Shown: positions 1 through 7,060, counted from the first letter of the stretch. The stretch: DNA of 9,558 bases from an uncultured Lachnospiraceae bacterium (GCA_910586715.1 CAJUJG010000081.1:1-9558), one strand, 5' to 3'. Notes: generated by a model not told the origin, from the letters alone. Program-made: numbers and translations.

Positions 1-66
1 AACCTCCGGGGGATGCGCACTCCGCGCTAAGGAATATGGTTGCTAAAGCAACCGCACTCCGGCGCG
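1..66. other. Structured non-coding tail of an upstream plus-strand transcript
   Basis: The left edge has no recognisable gene. It contains a perfect hairpin, GGTTGC-TAAA-GCAACC (38-53), and GC-rich segments such as ACTCCGCGC (19-27), which can pair imperfectly with GCGCGAGAGT (62-71). That pairing would enclose the first hairpin and use the 5' arm of the terminator that follows. The stretch is probably the 3' end of a plus-strand transcript that starts outside the window, either a gene or a small RNA. A plus-strand frame ends with TAA at 28-30, so a truncated coding end is also possible. The RNA family was not recognised. Confidence 0.35.
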
Positions 67-93
67 AGAGTCCGGCTCGCCGGACTCTTTTTT
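67..93 (+). terminator. Strong intrinsic terminator, plus strand
   Basis: AGAGTCCGG (67-75) and CCGGACTCT (80-88) form a perfect 9-bp stem around a CTCG loop, followed at once by a run of six T (88-93). The T-run lies on the plus-strand side, so it ends a transcript entering from the left edge. Read from the minus strand the same hairpin has no T-run after it, so it is a poor terminator for lysA, whose stop codon is about 24 bases away. Confidence 0.85.
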
Positions 94-116
94 ATCAATA
101 TCGCTATTCTTTCGTT

Positions 117-1388
117 TTAAACTCCAAGCCTTTTATAAATCTCAAATTCATTAAACGTTGCAAAGTAATCCTTGGGCGTTTCCGCGCGGCGGATTAACTG
201 CACGCTTCCATCCTCTTTGAGCAGCAATTCTGCCGACTTTAGCTTTCCGTTATAATTATACCCCATCGCAAAACCGTGTGCCCCCGTATCATGAATGACA
301 AGATAATCCCCGATTGCAATCTTCGGCAACATTCTGTCCACCGCAAATTTGTCATTATTTTCACAAAGCGAACCCGTCACGTCATACTTATAATCACACG
401 GCTCGTTTTCTTTCCCAAGCACCGTAATATGATGGTATGCCCCGTACATCGCCGGACGCATTAAATTCACGGCACACGCGTCCACGCCGATATATTCCTT
501 ATGCGTATGCTTCTCATGAATTGCCTGAACCACGAGATGTCCGTAAGGTCCCATCATAAAACGCCCAAGCTCCGTATAAATCGCCACGTCGCCCAGTCCG
601 GCAGGCACAAGCACTTCCTCGTAAACTTTTCTCACGCCCTCTCCGATGGCACGAATGTCGTTTGGCTCCTGATCGGGTCTGTACGGAATGCCGATACCGC
701 CTGAAAGATTGATAAATTTAACGCTTACCCCGACTTCTTCCTTCAGCTTCACCGCCGTTTCAAACAGCGTTTTTGCCAGCGTCGGATAATATTCATTTGT
801 CACCGTATTACTTGCAAGGAACGAGTGAATACCAAAATTCTTTACGCCCTTTTCCTTTAAAATCCGAAAGCCCTCAAAAAGCTGCTCTGCCGTAAAGCCG
901 TACTTCGCGTCGCCCGGATTATCCATAATGTCCGTGCTGATTTTGAACACGCCGCCCGGATTATAACGGCAGGAAAGCGTTTCGGGCAGCCTGCCGATTG
1001 TCTTCTCCAAAAATGCAATGTGCGTAATATCGTCCAAATTAATCGTTGCGCCAAGCTTTGCGGCATATGTGAATTCCTCCGCAGGCGTGTCGTTTGACGA
1101 AAACATAATGTCCTCTCCCGATACGCCCATCGCGTCGCTCAACATCAGTTCCGTAAGCGACGAGCAGTCGCAGCCGCAGCCGTAGTCGCGCAGAATATTG
1201 ATTAAAAACGGGTTCGGCGTCGCCTTGACCGCAAAATATTCCTTAAAACCCTTGTTCCATGAAAACGCTTCCTTTAACGCCTTCACATTCTCCCGAATAC
1301 CTTTTTCGTCATAAATATGAAACGGCGTCGGATACGTCTTTACAATCTCCTCTATCTGCTCCTTTGTGACAAATGCGTCTTTTTTCAT
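117..1388 (-). CDS. lysA: Diaminopimelate decarboxylase
   Basis: A 423-residue PLP enzyme of fold type III (group IV decarboxylase) that converts meso-diaminopimelate to L-lysine in the cytoplasm. Visible motifs in order: EYFAVKATPNP with the Schiff-base lysine at K55; the phosphate-binding SGGIGIPY loop (229-236); ELGR (273-276); and GSLCENND (339-346), where C342/E343 correspond to the CES active-site motif of the family. The usual HxHIGS segment reads IHSFLASN (187-194), a divergent version that I associate with Clostridial enzymes. The length is normal and the frame intact. The ATG overlaps the upstream regulator's stop as ATGA, so translation is probably coupled; a purine-rich AAGGAG lies 13 bases upstream. 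Related decarboxylases such as carboxynorspermidine decarboxylase are possible but less likely. Function is inferred from motifs. Confidence 0.88.
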   Translation of the reverse strand: MKKDAFVTKEQIEEIVKTYPTPFHIYDEKGIRENVKALKEAFSWNKGFKEYFAVKATPNPFLINILRDYGCGCDCSSLTELMLSDAMGVSGEDIMFSSNDTPAEEFTYAAKLGATINLDDITHIAFLEKTIGRLPETLSCRYNPGGVFKISTDIMDNPGDAKYGFTAEQLFEGFRILKEKGVKNFGIHSFLASNTVTNEYYPTLAKTLFETAVKLKEEVGVSVKFINLSGGIGIPYRPDQEPNDIRAIGEGVRKVYEEVLVPAGLGDVAIYTELGRFMMGPYGHLVVQAIHEKHTHKEYIGVDACAVNLMRPAMYGAYHHITVLGKENEPCDYKYDVTGSLCENNDKFAVDRMLPKIAIGDYLVIHDTGAHGFAMGYNYNGKLKSAELLLKEDGSVQLIRRAETPKDYFATFNEFEIYKRLGV

Positions 1389-2116
1389 TGCTCTCTTTTT
1401 TCTCCTTTTGTCAGTTCTATCAGTTTGATTTCATTTCTAAGGGATTCCTTAAAAACATTCACAAAATTTTTCTGTCCGCAATACAGACAACTGTCCGTGT
1501 CCGAGCCTGTCATTTCACCCGTAAGCACATACGCCGAATCCACAATCAGTCTTAGCTGCGTATCCTGTTTCCCCGTCACGTACAAAATACTCCCCGAAAG
1601 CGCAGGCTCTATCGGCCCGGCAAGCAGCAGCACAACCTTTTTGCCCTGCGAAATCAGCCGTTTTAAGCATGTTCTTATGCTCTCCAAATACTGCATCGGC
1701 ATTGCGAGATAAACGCGGTACTCCACATGCTCGAGCATATTGTAAATCTTATCCATGATGTGTTTATGACTGCTGATTGTGATATACCCCTGCGTATTGG
1801 GTTCCATCTGCGGCACCTGCGCCACAAGCTCTTCTCCTAACCGCTCAAGTTCCCGTACCCTGTTTTTGCAAAAATCCGAAATGCAGACCGCCGTGTATTT
1901 GTTGGTCTCGCCCTCCAAAAGATACGCCGCGCCCTCCTCGACAAGCCCCGCCAAAGCGCTGTACACATTCGAGCGCGAAATTCCTGTAAGCTTCGACACT
2001 TCGTATCCTGACAGCTCCTTGTTTCGCAAAAGGCAGAGATAAATCGACGCCTCCTGCCTTGTCAGTCCGAACTTTAACAATTTTTCCGTAAGAACTCCCA
2101 AAACGGTATTATCCAC
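1385..2116 (-). CDS. TrmB-family transcriptional regulator coupled to lysA
   Basis: A 243-residue cytoplasmic DNA-binding protein. Residues 10-75 form a winged helix of TrmB type (LTRQEASIYLCLL, then SGYEVSKLTGISRSNVYSAL, with the recognition helix near 47-60). A short probable coiled coil follows (about 80-102), then a C-terminal effector domain (about 108-235) resembling the phospholipase-D-like sensor half of TrmB proteins. It contains CLYCG and ends in NVFKESLRNEIKLIEL, typical of the family. The start is GTG at 2116, preceded by GGATGG/GGTGG; the nearby ATG is out of frame. The gene is first in an operon with lysA (4-base ATGA overlap). Known TrmB proteins mostly respond to sugars; control of lysA by lysine or another ligand is inferred from context only. 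The promoter carries a likely operator. Confidence 0.82.
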   Translation of the reverse strand: MDNTVLGVLTEKLLKFGLTRQEASIYLCLLRNKELSGYEVSKLTGISRSNVYSALAGLVEEGAAYLLEGETNKYTAVCISDFCKNRVRELERLGEELVAQVPQMEPNTQGYITISSHKHIMDKIYNMLEHVEYRVYLAMPMQYLESIRTCLKRLISQGKKVVLLLAGPIEPALSGSILYVTGKQDTQLRLIVDSAYVLTGEMTGSDTDSCLYCGQKNFVNVFKESLRNEIKLIELTKGEKREQ

Positions 2117-2134
2117 AATTCCACCATCCTTTTT

Positions 2135-2160
2135 ATAGTAGTTCTTTTCAGAAACACTAT
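2135..2160. promoter_or_regulatory. Candidate operator: 26-bp inverted repeat over the -10/+1 region
   Basis: ATAGTAGTTC (2135-2144) and GAAACACTAT (2151-2160) are inverted copies matching at 8 of 10 positions, separated by 6 bases (TTTTCA). The repeat overlaps the -10 hexamer and covers the expected start of transcription. A dimeric winged-helix protein bound here would block RNA polymerase, so autorepression by the TrmB-type regulator is the simplest reading. The symmetry is seen in the sequence; binding is inferred. Confidence 0.55.
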
Positions 2161-2184
2161 ACTATACATACCCGAAAATGTCAA
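2156..2184 (-). promoter_or_regulatory. Sigma-A promoter of the regulator-lysA operon
   Basis: On the minus strand TTGACA (2184-2179) is followed by exactly 17 bases and TATAGT (2161-2156). The -35 matches consensus at 6 of 6 and the -10 at 5 of 6. Transcription should start near 2149, giving a leader of about 33 bases before the GTG. That is too short for a lysine riboswitch, so control is more likely at initiation. Confidence 0.8.
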
Positions 2185-2212
2185 GCGAAAAAAGGACCTT
2201 CTCACTCATGCA

Positions 2213-2314
2213 TTAGCACACAGCCCGTTTTGCCATATTGGAGAACATACGAAAAAAACTGCGCGCTCCTCATACCACGAAAACTACCAAAAATACGATT
2301 GCAATTGTCGGCAT
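2213..2314 (-). pseudogene. Short hydrophobic reading frame with strong RBS and in-frame TGA
   Basis: A very strong ribosome-binding site (TAAGGAGG) stands 9 bases before an ATG at 2314. The frame reads MPTIAIVFLVVFVV and stops at TGA (2272-2270). If read through, the same frame continues GARSFFRMFSNMAKRAVC to TAA at 2213. The 33-residue product would be one membrane helix followed by a basic amphipathic tail, a normal layout for a small membrane protein. A TGG-to-TGA change would explain the break. The alternative is a genuine 14-residue hydrophobic peptide. It lies downstream of another broken gene on the same strand and no own promoter was seen. Family not recognised. Confidence 0.35.
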
Positions 2315-2385
2315 TGTCACATTCCTCCTTAAATTCCGTTATTCCGCCAATCGAACCTCAAACCGTCCAATAAAACAGCCTGCCC

Positions 2386-2728
2386 TCAATTCCACCCGGC
2401 GTTTTCCGGAATACTGTCCAGCAAATAAGCATATTTTTCCGGTTCGTTCATATTGTGATAAAGATATAACAAAACATCTGATGACACTTGCTCCGGATAG
2501 ATTATCGATTCCTTCTCCTCATCACGCCAAATATCCATTGTTTCCGGCGATGCCTCAAGCAAAGTACCGATACACCACACCCAAGAAACTGTCCGGTCTT
2601 TGCCTCATACAAATCCACAAGCGTCCTTGAGGTAACCCATTGTATTGGCGTCTCCCTTCCAAAGACACTTTGATACGTTCCTCTTCCGCAAAAACAGTTT
2701 CATCATCACATATGGCAATTTTAAACAT
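2386..2728 (-). pseudogene. Frameshifted small protein gene of unknown family
   Basis: Protein-like stretches occur in succession in different minus-strand frames. The ATG at 2728 begins MFKIAICDDETVFAEEERIK; one frame over follows KGDANTMGYL; in the third frame TSRTLVDLYEAKTGQFLG; then back in the second frame VWCIGTLLEASPETMDIW through to a stop at 2386. Joined, they give one protein of about 115 residues, so about three single-base shifts have broken it. The opening ICDDE resembles the acidic pocket of a response regulator, but the rest does not fit that family. A better-spaced GGAGG precedes an ATG at 2750 that runs into TAA after nine codons, so the original start may also be damaged. 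It lies 60 bases after the DUF4026 gene, probably in the same transcript. Function unknown. Confidence 0.5.
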
Positions 2729-2788
2729 CTGTTTGGCACCTTTCCATCATTAATCCTCCGCTGTCGCCAACACGATTCCAAATAAATA

Positions 2789-4102
2789 CTATTCCAAATT
2801 CCACCCGTCATACGCAAGCAGATATACATCGTCCGGCGTCACCCTGCCTTCCGGCGTAAAGATAATCCAGTCCGTAATCTGCCCGTACGGGAACGTCATC
2901 ACCGCTCCCTCATGCAAGTCCTTCACATAATACGGCTCCTGTGTCAGCTCCGCCGTAAACGTATCCTGATGCTTTTCCTTTAATTCAAACCAAATATGCT
3001 CAAAGCTGTTGCCATCTTCCTTAAACTCCTCGTCAACCTCAAGCCCTACCTTCACAAGAATTGTAATCTTCTCCCTGCCAAACATTTTCAGCATAAAATC
3101 CAATCGCTCTGCCGCAAGACGCCGCATTCTGTCCGTCTCCTGATTGGTCAGCATGTAAATCGGATTCCCATTCAGGTATTCGTCGAATACACTCACCTCA
3201 TAATACTGCTTTTTGTCCATCGATTCCGGCGTCGGATAGCAGAAAATCACGTCCGTATTCTGATTATGCCCCTCTTTGCGGTCTCCCGCACCGCCTAAAA
3301 CACCCGACGGATATTTCTTTAACGCCTCTTTCCAATTGACTACCGTCGCCATCAGCGGGATTTCGTTTGTCACCATCGCAAGGTACATCGGTTCTTTCTC
3401 CTGCGGCGGCTCTCCTTTTTCAAGCATTCGTTTTGCCATTGTCTCAATGATATTGTAATGGTCATTGTATGTATCCTTTGTGGAATTTAAAATTTCAAGC
3501 TCCGGCAGTCCGCAACGGTTCATTCCGTGACTGTGCAGCCACACTTCCTCACTGTCGCCCGATACTGCCTGCACCGTAAAGATATAACGCGGCGACGGCG
3601 GAACATTCGACTTTGCGGCAAGTGCAACCCATTTTCCTGAAAGCACTTTTTCGGAGCTTCCGTCAAGCACTGCGAGGCAATCCGGCAGCAGTTCATGAAT
3701 AAGCTTTAACTGTGTGTGGTATGAATCCAAAATATGCTCGTCAAACAGCATTTCCACAACCAGCCCTTTTTTCTGCTGTTGAATTGCCTCAATATCAATG
3801 TCGCGGAAAAAATGCTGAATGCGGAACATTTCCGGAATCTCAACTTCCATTGTGTCAATCCGCACGCCGTATTCATACTCCCCCGAACCGATTTTTAACC
3901 ATAACATATCATTAATTTTGCTGTCCTTTAGCGTAAGAACGCTAGAAGATTTCAGCTGCTCCGCCAAATGTTCAAAATCCGCAATGTCCTCTTCGTTTTT
4001 GGGAATCGCAACCATAAACGATAGTTCTTTCTCCCATGCTTCCTTCTCTTTAGCCGCCTTATTTTCCTTACGCCCTCCGAACAAATTGCCAAACAATGCC
4101 AT
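2789..4102 (-). CDS. DUF4026 domain protein with C-terminal DUF2314 domain
   Basis: A 437-residue protein without signal peptide or membrane segment, so probably cytoplasmic. Residues 1-27 are a short start followed by a Lys/Glu-rich linker. About 28-345 matches what I know of DUF4026, including the motif VWLHSHGMNRCGLPELEI (187-204). The last ~75 residues (EHIWFELKEK, then EPYYVKDLHEG, then ITDWIIF) look like DUF2314, a small domain that often ends such proteins. No biochemical role is established for either domain to my knowledge. The start is ATG at 4102 with AGGAGG 9 bases upstream and a good promoter further upstream. A broken small gene and a broken hydrophobic mini-gene follow on the same strand, perhaps a former three-gene unit. 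Confidence 0.75.
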   Translation of the reverse strand: MALFGNLFGGRKENKAAKEKEAWEKELSFMVAIPKNEEDIADFEHLAEQLKSSSVLTLKDSKINDMLWLKIGSGEYEYGVRIDTMEVEIPEMFRIQHFFRDIDIEAIQQQKKGLVVEMLFDEHILDSYHTQLKLIHELLPDCLAVLDGSSEKVLSGKWVALAAKSNVPPSPRYIFTVQAVSGDSEEVWLHSHGMNRCGLPELEILNSTKDTYNDHYNIIETMAKRMLEKGEPPQEKEPMYLAMVTNEIPLMATVVNWKEALKKYPSGVLGGAGDRKEGHNQNTDVIFCYPTPESMDKKQYYEVSVFDEYLNGNPIYMLTNQETDRMRRLAAERLDFMLKMFGREKITILVKVGLEVDEEFKEDGNSFEHIWFELKEKHQDTFTAELTQEPYYVKDLHEGAVMTFPYGQITDWIIFTPEGRVTPDDVYLLAYDGWNLE

Positions 4103-4137
4103 CTGTGATTTCCTCCTTTTGTATTTTATTATCTATT

Positions 4138-4166
4138 ATTGTATCTTTCTGTCAGAGTTTTGGCAA
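4138..4166 (-). promoter_or_regulatory. Promoter of the DUF4026 gene
   Basis: On the minus strand TTGCCA (4166-4161), 17 bases, then TACAAT (4143-4138). The start of transcription would lie near 4131, about 28 bases before the ATG. Spacing is ideal and the hexamers match consensus at 4 of 6 and 5 of 6. Confidence 0.65.
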
Positions 4167-4260
4167 GTTATTTAGGCGTCGGCAGTCTGTCTCGAACACG
4201 GCTTTGATGTACTCATTTTTCATCGCAAAAATTTTTTGTATATTTTTAGCAAAAAAAATA

Positions 4261-4289
4261 GTTACAAATGGACTTTTTTCGTTTATAAT
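4261..4289 (+). promoter_or_regulatory. Promoter of the GGDEF gene
   Basis: A perfect -10 TATAAT (4284-4289) lies 17 bases after GTTACA (4261-4266), a 4-of-6 match to the -35. The A/T tracts just upstream (about 4228-4260) could act as an UP element. Transcription should start near 4296, giving a leader of about 70 bases with no obvious riboswitch fold. Confidence 0.6.
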
Positions 4290-4366
4290 AGATATATACT
4301 TGCTGTATCAAAACGTGCGGCAACTAATGATGTATCCCAAAATGCCGCAGTATAAGGAGGTAGAAA

Positions 4367-5809
4367 ATGAACGAATTGTCAAAATTTGCCAAAGATTTTA
4401 TTTCTCTTTCCGAAAATGCAATGTTTTACTACAATTGCGAGACAAACGAATTCAGATTATTTTGGATAAATTATGACCGGATGGTTGACATTGCAAATAT
4501 GGATTTTGACGAATGGGAAGACGAAGCCCTGTCAGAAAACAAGATTGCAGATGAAGATATTTCCGTATTTAAAATCTTCTGCAATTCTGTAAAAAGCTGT
4601 ATTGCAAAAGGAACTTACTCGTTCCACAGCAGTCTTATTTCTCCTGACGATGCTATGGTCTCCTGTAAAGTCAGCTTTGTTCCCAAACGATATGAGGACG
4701 CCCAATATGTTCTCGGCGAATGGCGCATCATGAGTGATTATACCGGAGAAACCATTGAGCATTATACCGAAGGACGTTATGCTGATCCATTGACCGGGCT
4801 GTTCAACCAAAAATCCATTGTAGACTATGCAAAAAAAAGATTGGAAAATACAAATTTTGGTCAGTCAGCGTTAATATTACTGAATTTAGATAATTTCAGC
4901 CGTATTAACAGCATCTATGGTCATAAATTCGGGGATCAGGTTTTACAGTCTGTTGCAGAGATTATTCGCGGTGTGATCGGCGCAAACGGCGTCGAAGGCA
5001 GAATGGCAGGCGATGAATTTATGATTGTCTTAAATGACGCTGGCGATGAATTGATTATTCGGAACTACCTTAGGGCAATAAAAACGGGTATCCGGACATT
5101 ATATCCAGATACGCTCGGTGATGACAGAATTACCTGTTCAATGGGCATCTCAAGAAGCCGGTTAAACTCCAACATTTATGATGAACTCTACAAAATTGCA
5201 GAGCGTGTTCTTTACATAGCAAAACAAAAAGGAAAAAATCGTTATATTATCTATAAGCCTGAGATGCATGGTCAAATCCTTTCAGACAGCTTTGAAGCCG
5301 ACTATAATTCAGGCGCGGAAAAAGTTTACTCTGATATTGATTTATACAAAACCGCAAAGCTTTTGGCGAATATTGTATCAGACGGTGTTAAGGCGCTCCC
5401 ACAACTGTTGGAACAGTTCTCTCGTACGCTTATGGTAGATAGAATTACTATCTTTTGGGGTGAAGATTATAGCATTTTTGCCACAAGCAGCCCTGATACC
5501 GATGACATGATTACATATCCTAAAATCATGAATAATAACCGGTATCTGAATCAGTTTAGTGACGATATGTTTTTAATCGGAAATATCAATTTAATCAAAG
5601 GCAATCTGCCCGAGATATACAATTTCTTACAGGAACTTGGCATCGCAAGCACAATGCAGCATCTGCTAAGAGACAGAGACGGGAATATCTGCGGTCTTGT
5701 TATCACGGACGAATGTCAGGCAACCCGTGCGTTTCCCCAAATAGCAGTACAGACATTTTCATTTGTCTGCAAAATTGTCAACAGCATCCTTTTAAACTTG
5801 GAAATGTAA
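4367..5809 (+). CDS. PAS-like/GGDEF/GAF-like signalling protein with AGDEF signature
   Basis: A 480-residue soluble protein with no membrane segment. Residues 1-135 resemble a PAS sensor. Residues 139-300 are a GGDEF domain, which in active members makes cyclic di-GMP from two GTP: it starts with DPLTGLFN (140-147) and keeps the guanine-binding pair N181 and D190 (RINSIYGHKFGD). The signature is AGDEF (214-218) instead of GGDEF. The first metal-binding Asp (PleD D327) appears to be N173, in LLNLDNF. The positions of the inhibitory RxxD site are G205 and G208, so product inhibition is not expected. Residues ~320-480 look like a GAF domain, unusual after a GGDEF domain. TAAGGAGG lies 6 bases before the ATG. 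The gene is monocistronic, with two terminators downstream. It may be a weak or inactive cyclase acting as a sensor. Confidence 0.85.
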   Translation: MNELSKFAKDFISLSENAMFYYNCETNEFRLFWINYDRMVDIANMDFDEWEDEALSENKIADEDISVFKIFCNSVKSCIAKGTYSFHSSLISPDDAMVSCKVSFVPKRYEDAQYVLGEWRIMSDYTGETIEHYTEGRYADPLTGLFNQKSIVDYAKKRLENTNFGQSALILLNLDNFSRINSIYGHKFGDQVLQSVAEIIRGVIGANGVEGRMAGDEFMIVLNDAGDELIIRNYLRAIKTGIRTLYPDTLGDDRITCSMGISRSRLNSNIYDELYKIAERVLYIAKQKGKNRYIIYKPEMHGQILSDSFEADYNSGAEKVYSDIDLYKTAKLLANIVSDGVKALPQLLEQFSRTLMVDRITIFWGEDYSIFATSSPDTDDMITYPKIMNNNRYLNQFSDDMFLIGNINLIKGNLPEIYNFLQELGIASTMQHLLRDRDGNICGLVITDECQATRAFPQIAVQTFSFVCKIVNSILLNLEM

Positions 5810-5827
5810 TTAAACTTAATTTATACC

Positions 5828-5861
5828 AAAACAGCAGGGGCTTGAATTTCCCTGCTGTTTT
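5828..5861. terminator. Bidirectional terminator between convergent genes
   Basis: AAAACAGCAGGG (5828-5839) pairs perfectly with CCCTGCTGTTTT (5850-5861) around a 10-base loop. The A/T ends supply a short T-run on either strand, so it can end the GGDEF transcript (stop 18 bases upstream) and the converging coat-gene transcript. Confidence 0.8.
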
Positions 5862-5898
5862 ATGGATCGGCTATAATCAAAATATTACATTAACTACA

Positions 5899-5919
5899 GC
5901 CTTTTATAAAGGCGTTTTT
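5899..5919 (+). terminator. Second plus-strand terminator
   Basis: GCCTTT-TAT-AAAGGC (5899-5913) followed by GTTTTT. This back-up terminator for the GGDEF transcript abuts the stop codon of the converging coat-protein gene. It has no T-run when read from the minus strand. Confidence 0.6.
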
Positions 5920-6376
5920 ATGCCATACCATTTGCCGTCTTATATTTGTACAGCATCTCCGCATGATTCTGCTCCTCAATTTGAATATCCGCTAACAGCT
6001 TACGCAGCGCAGCGTCCGCAAATTTAAATACATTTGTATTGTACTCAGAGGAAACATACTTTTCTGTCCCGATGCAATCCGTAGCCAAAAAGTTGTCGGA
6101 CTGTTTATCCGCGTTTTGTGCCATTCCTTCATATGTTACCTGCGGCTTATAATTCTTACCGTCCGAATCATTGCAGTCACACGAAGGAACCTGCCCGCTT
6201 AACACCTGTCCCAACGTATCGTAATGCTTCTGCTCCTCCTGTTCTAATCTGCCAAAAAGCGTTTTTAATTCCGGGTCTTTTGCCTGCTCCTTGTATCTGC
6301 GGTATTTTTCCACACAAATCTTCTCCTGAGTCTGCAATTCCGTGATAGCATCTTTTTCTTTTTGTTTTAATATCAT
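5918..6376 (-). CDS. CotF-like spore coat protein, ferritin-like fold
   Basis: A 152-residue, mostly helical protein. The first half has a helix with QEKICVEKYRRY (17-28) and a second with EQEEQKHYDTL (45-55). After a loop with CDC (67-69) come TEKYVSSEYNTNVFKFAD (104-121) and IQIEEQNHAEML (131-142). The second part resembles the CotF/coat-protein ferritin-like family. The two ExxH motifs (E48-H51 and E135-H138) plus helix glutamates (E18 or E23; E105 or E111) could form a di-metal site as in rubrerythrins; this is inferred. The ATG at 6376 is chosen because AAGGAGG lies 9 bases before it; an upstream in-frame TTG would place the RBS inside the gene. The DUF305 gene lies 111 bases upstream on the same strand with no terminator seen between, so they may be co-transcribed. 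No clear sporulation promoter was found. Confidence 0.7.
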   Translation of the reverse strand: MILKQKEKDAITELQTQEKICVEKYRRYKEQAKDPELKTLFGRLEQEEQKHYDTLGQVLSGQVPSCDCNDSDGKNYKPQVTYEGMAQNADKQSDNFLATDCIGTEKYVSSEYNTNVFKFADAALRKLLADIQIEEQNHAEMLYKYKTANGMA

Positions 6377-6487
6377 AATATCAATCCTCCTTATCCGCAA
6401 ACAGCTTCTTTCGCACTATCTGCCTATCAAAAGGATTGCCTGAATTTTGAAAACTATACATATTTTGGAACAAATTTCCTAAACGCA

Positions 6488-7060
6488 TTACACGTCACAG
6501 CCCAAACATTTCATTAGATTCTGCATCTGAATAATCCCGCGTTCCTGTGAACTAATAATTGTATTCAGTATCGACACAAGCTGCGGGCATATCGCAAATT
6601 GAAGCGTTGTCTTGGACATCTCCACCGCCCCCTCATGATGCGGGATCATTTCCCGCATAAAGTTACAATTTATTTGATTGGTTGCACATGCATGACTCAT
6701 CTTATGAAACATACGATTCATTACGGCATTTACTTTACTTAAATAGATACAAAGCTCATCCTGCGAATTTTCATATCCGTAGCAGAAATCCAGTATATTT
6801 TCCATTTCCGCAATCCCTTTCGTCTGCTCCGTGACAATGCCCGCCGCAATCTCCTGCAAAGACTGATTGGAAGTATACCGCAGGATATTTTGTGACATTT
6901 CAATCGCCGCCCTGTGATGCGGGATCATCTGTACAATAAAATTATGGGAAATGCTGCAATTTAGTCCAGCGCCTGTCATTCCCCGCATCATGTCATCAAA
7001 AATACAGTAGAATTTATTAAGATATGCTGCAACGCACGGTTCCAAACATTGTCTGTTCAT
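6488..7060 (-). CDS. DUF305 protein with two MIPHH repeats
   Basis: A 190-residue protein made of two similar halves, each with the DUF305 signature: FIVQMIPHHRAAIEMS (41-56) and FMREMIPHHEGAVEMS (134-149). DUF305 proteins are helical and ferritin-like; the paired His and Glu suggest metal binding, and some relatives are linked to copper. Several Cys (C5, C9, C185, C188 and others) could add metal ligands or disulphides. No signal peptide is evident, unlike many exported relatives. The ATG at 7060 is preferred because GGAG lies 5 bases upstream and the -10 box predicts a transcript start near 7097. An in-frame ATG at 7090 would have almost no leader and no RBS. The neighbouring coat genes suggest a sporulation or coat role, which is inference. 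Confidence 0.78.
   Translation of the reverse strand: MNRQCLEPCVAAYLNKFYCIFDDMMRGMTGAGLNCSISHNFIVQMIPHHRAAIEMSQNILRYTSNQSLQEIAAGIVTEQTKGIAEMENILDFCYGYENSQDELCIYLSKVNAVMNRMFHKMSHACATNQINCNFMREMIPHHEGAVEMSKTTLQFAICPQLVSILNTIISSQERGIIQMQNLMKCLGCDV

Noticed and set aside
276..704. Plus-strand open frames opposite lysA
   Set aside because: Antisense to a clearly conserved enzyme, low-complexity protein sequence, no RBS.
2117..2150. Lysine riboswitch controlling lysA
   Set aside because: The predicted leader is about 33 bases, far too short for an L-box, and no conserved core is seen.
2270..2272. TGA read as selenocysteine in the hydrophobic mini-ORF
   Set aside because: No selenoprotein motif and no obvious SECIS hairpin just after the TGA; nonsense mutation or a true stop is simpler.
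2640..2728. N-terminus of a LytTR-type response regulator (FKIAICDDE)
   Set aside because: Only the first few residues resemble a receiver domain. The continuation in the other frames (LVDLYEAKTGQFLG, LLEASPETMDIW) does not fit receiver or LytTR sequence.
4296..4366. Riboswitch in the leader of the GGDEF gene
   Set aside because: The leader is about 70 bases, AT-rich, without conserved cyclic di-GMP riboswitch features or a terminator hairpin.
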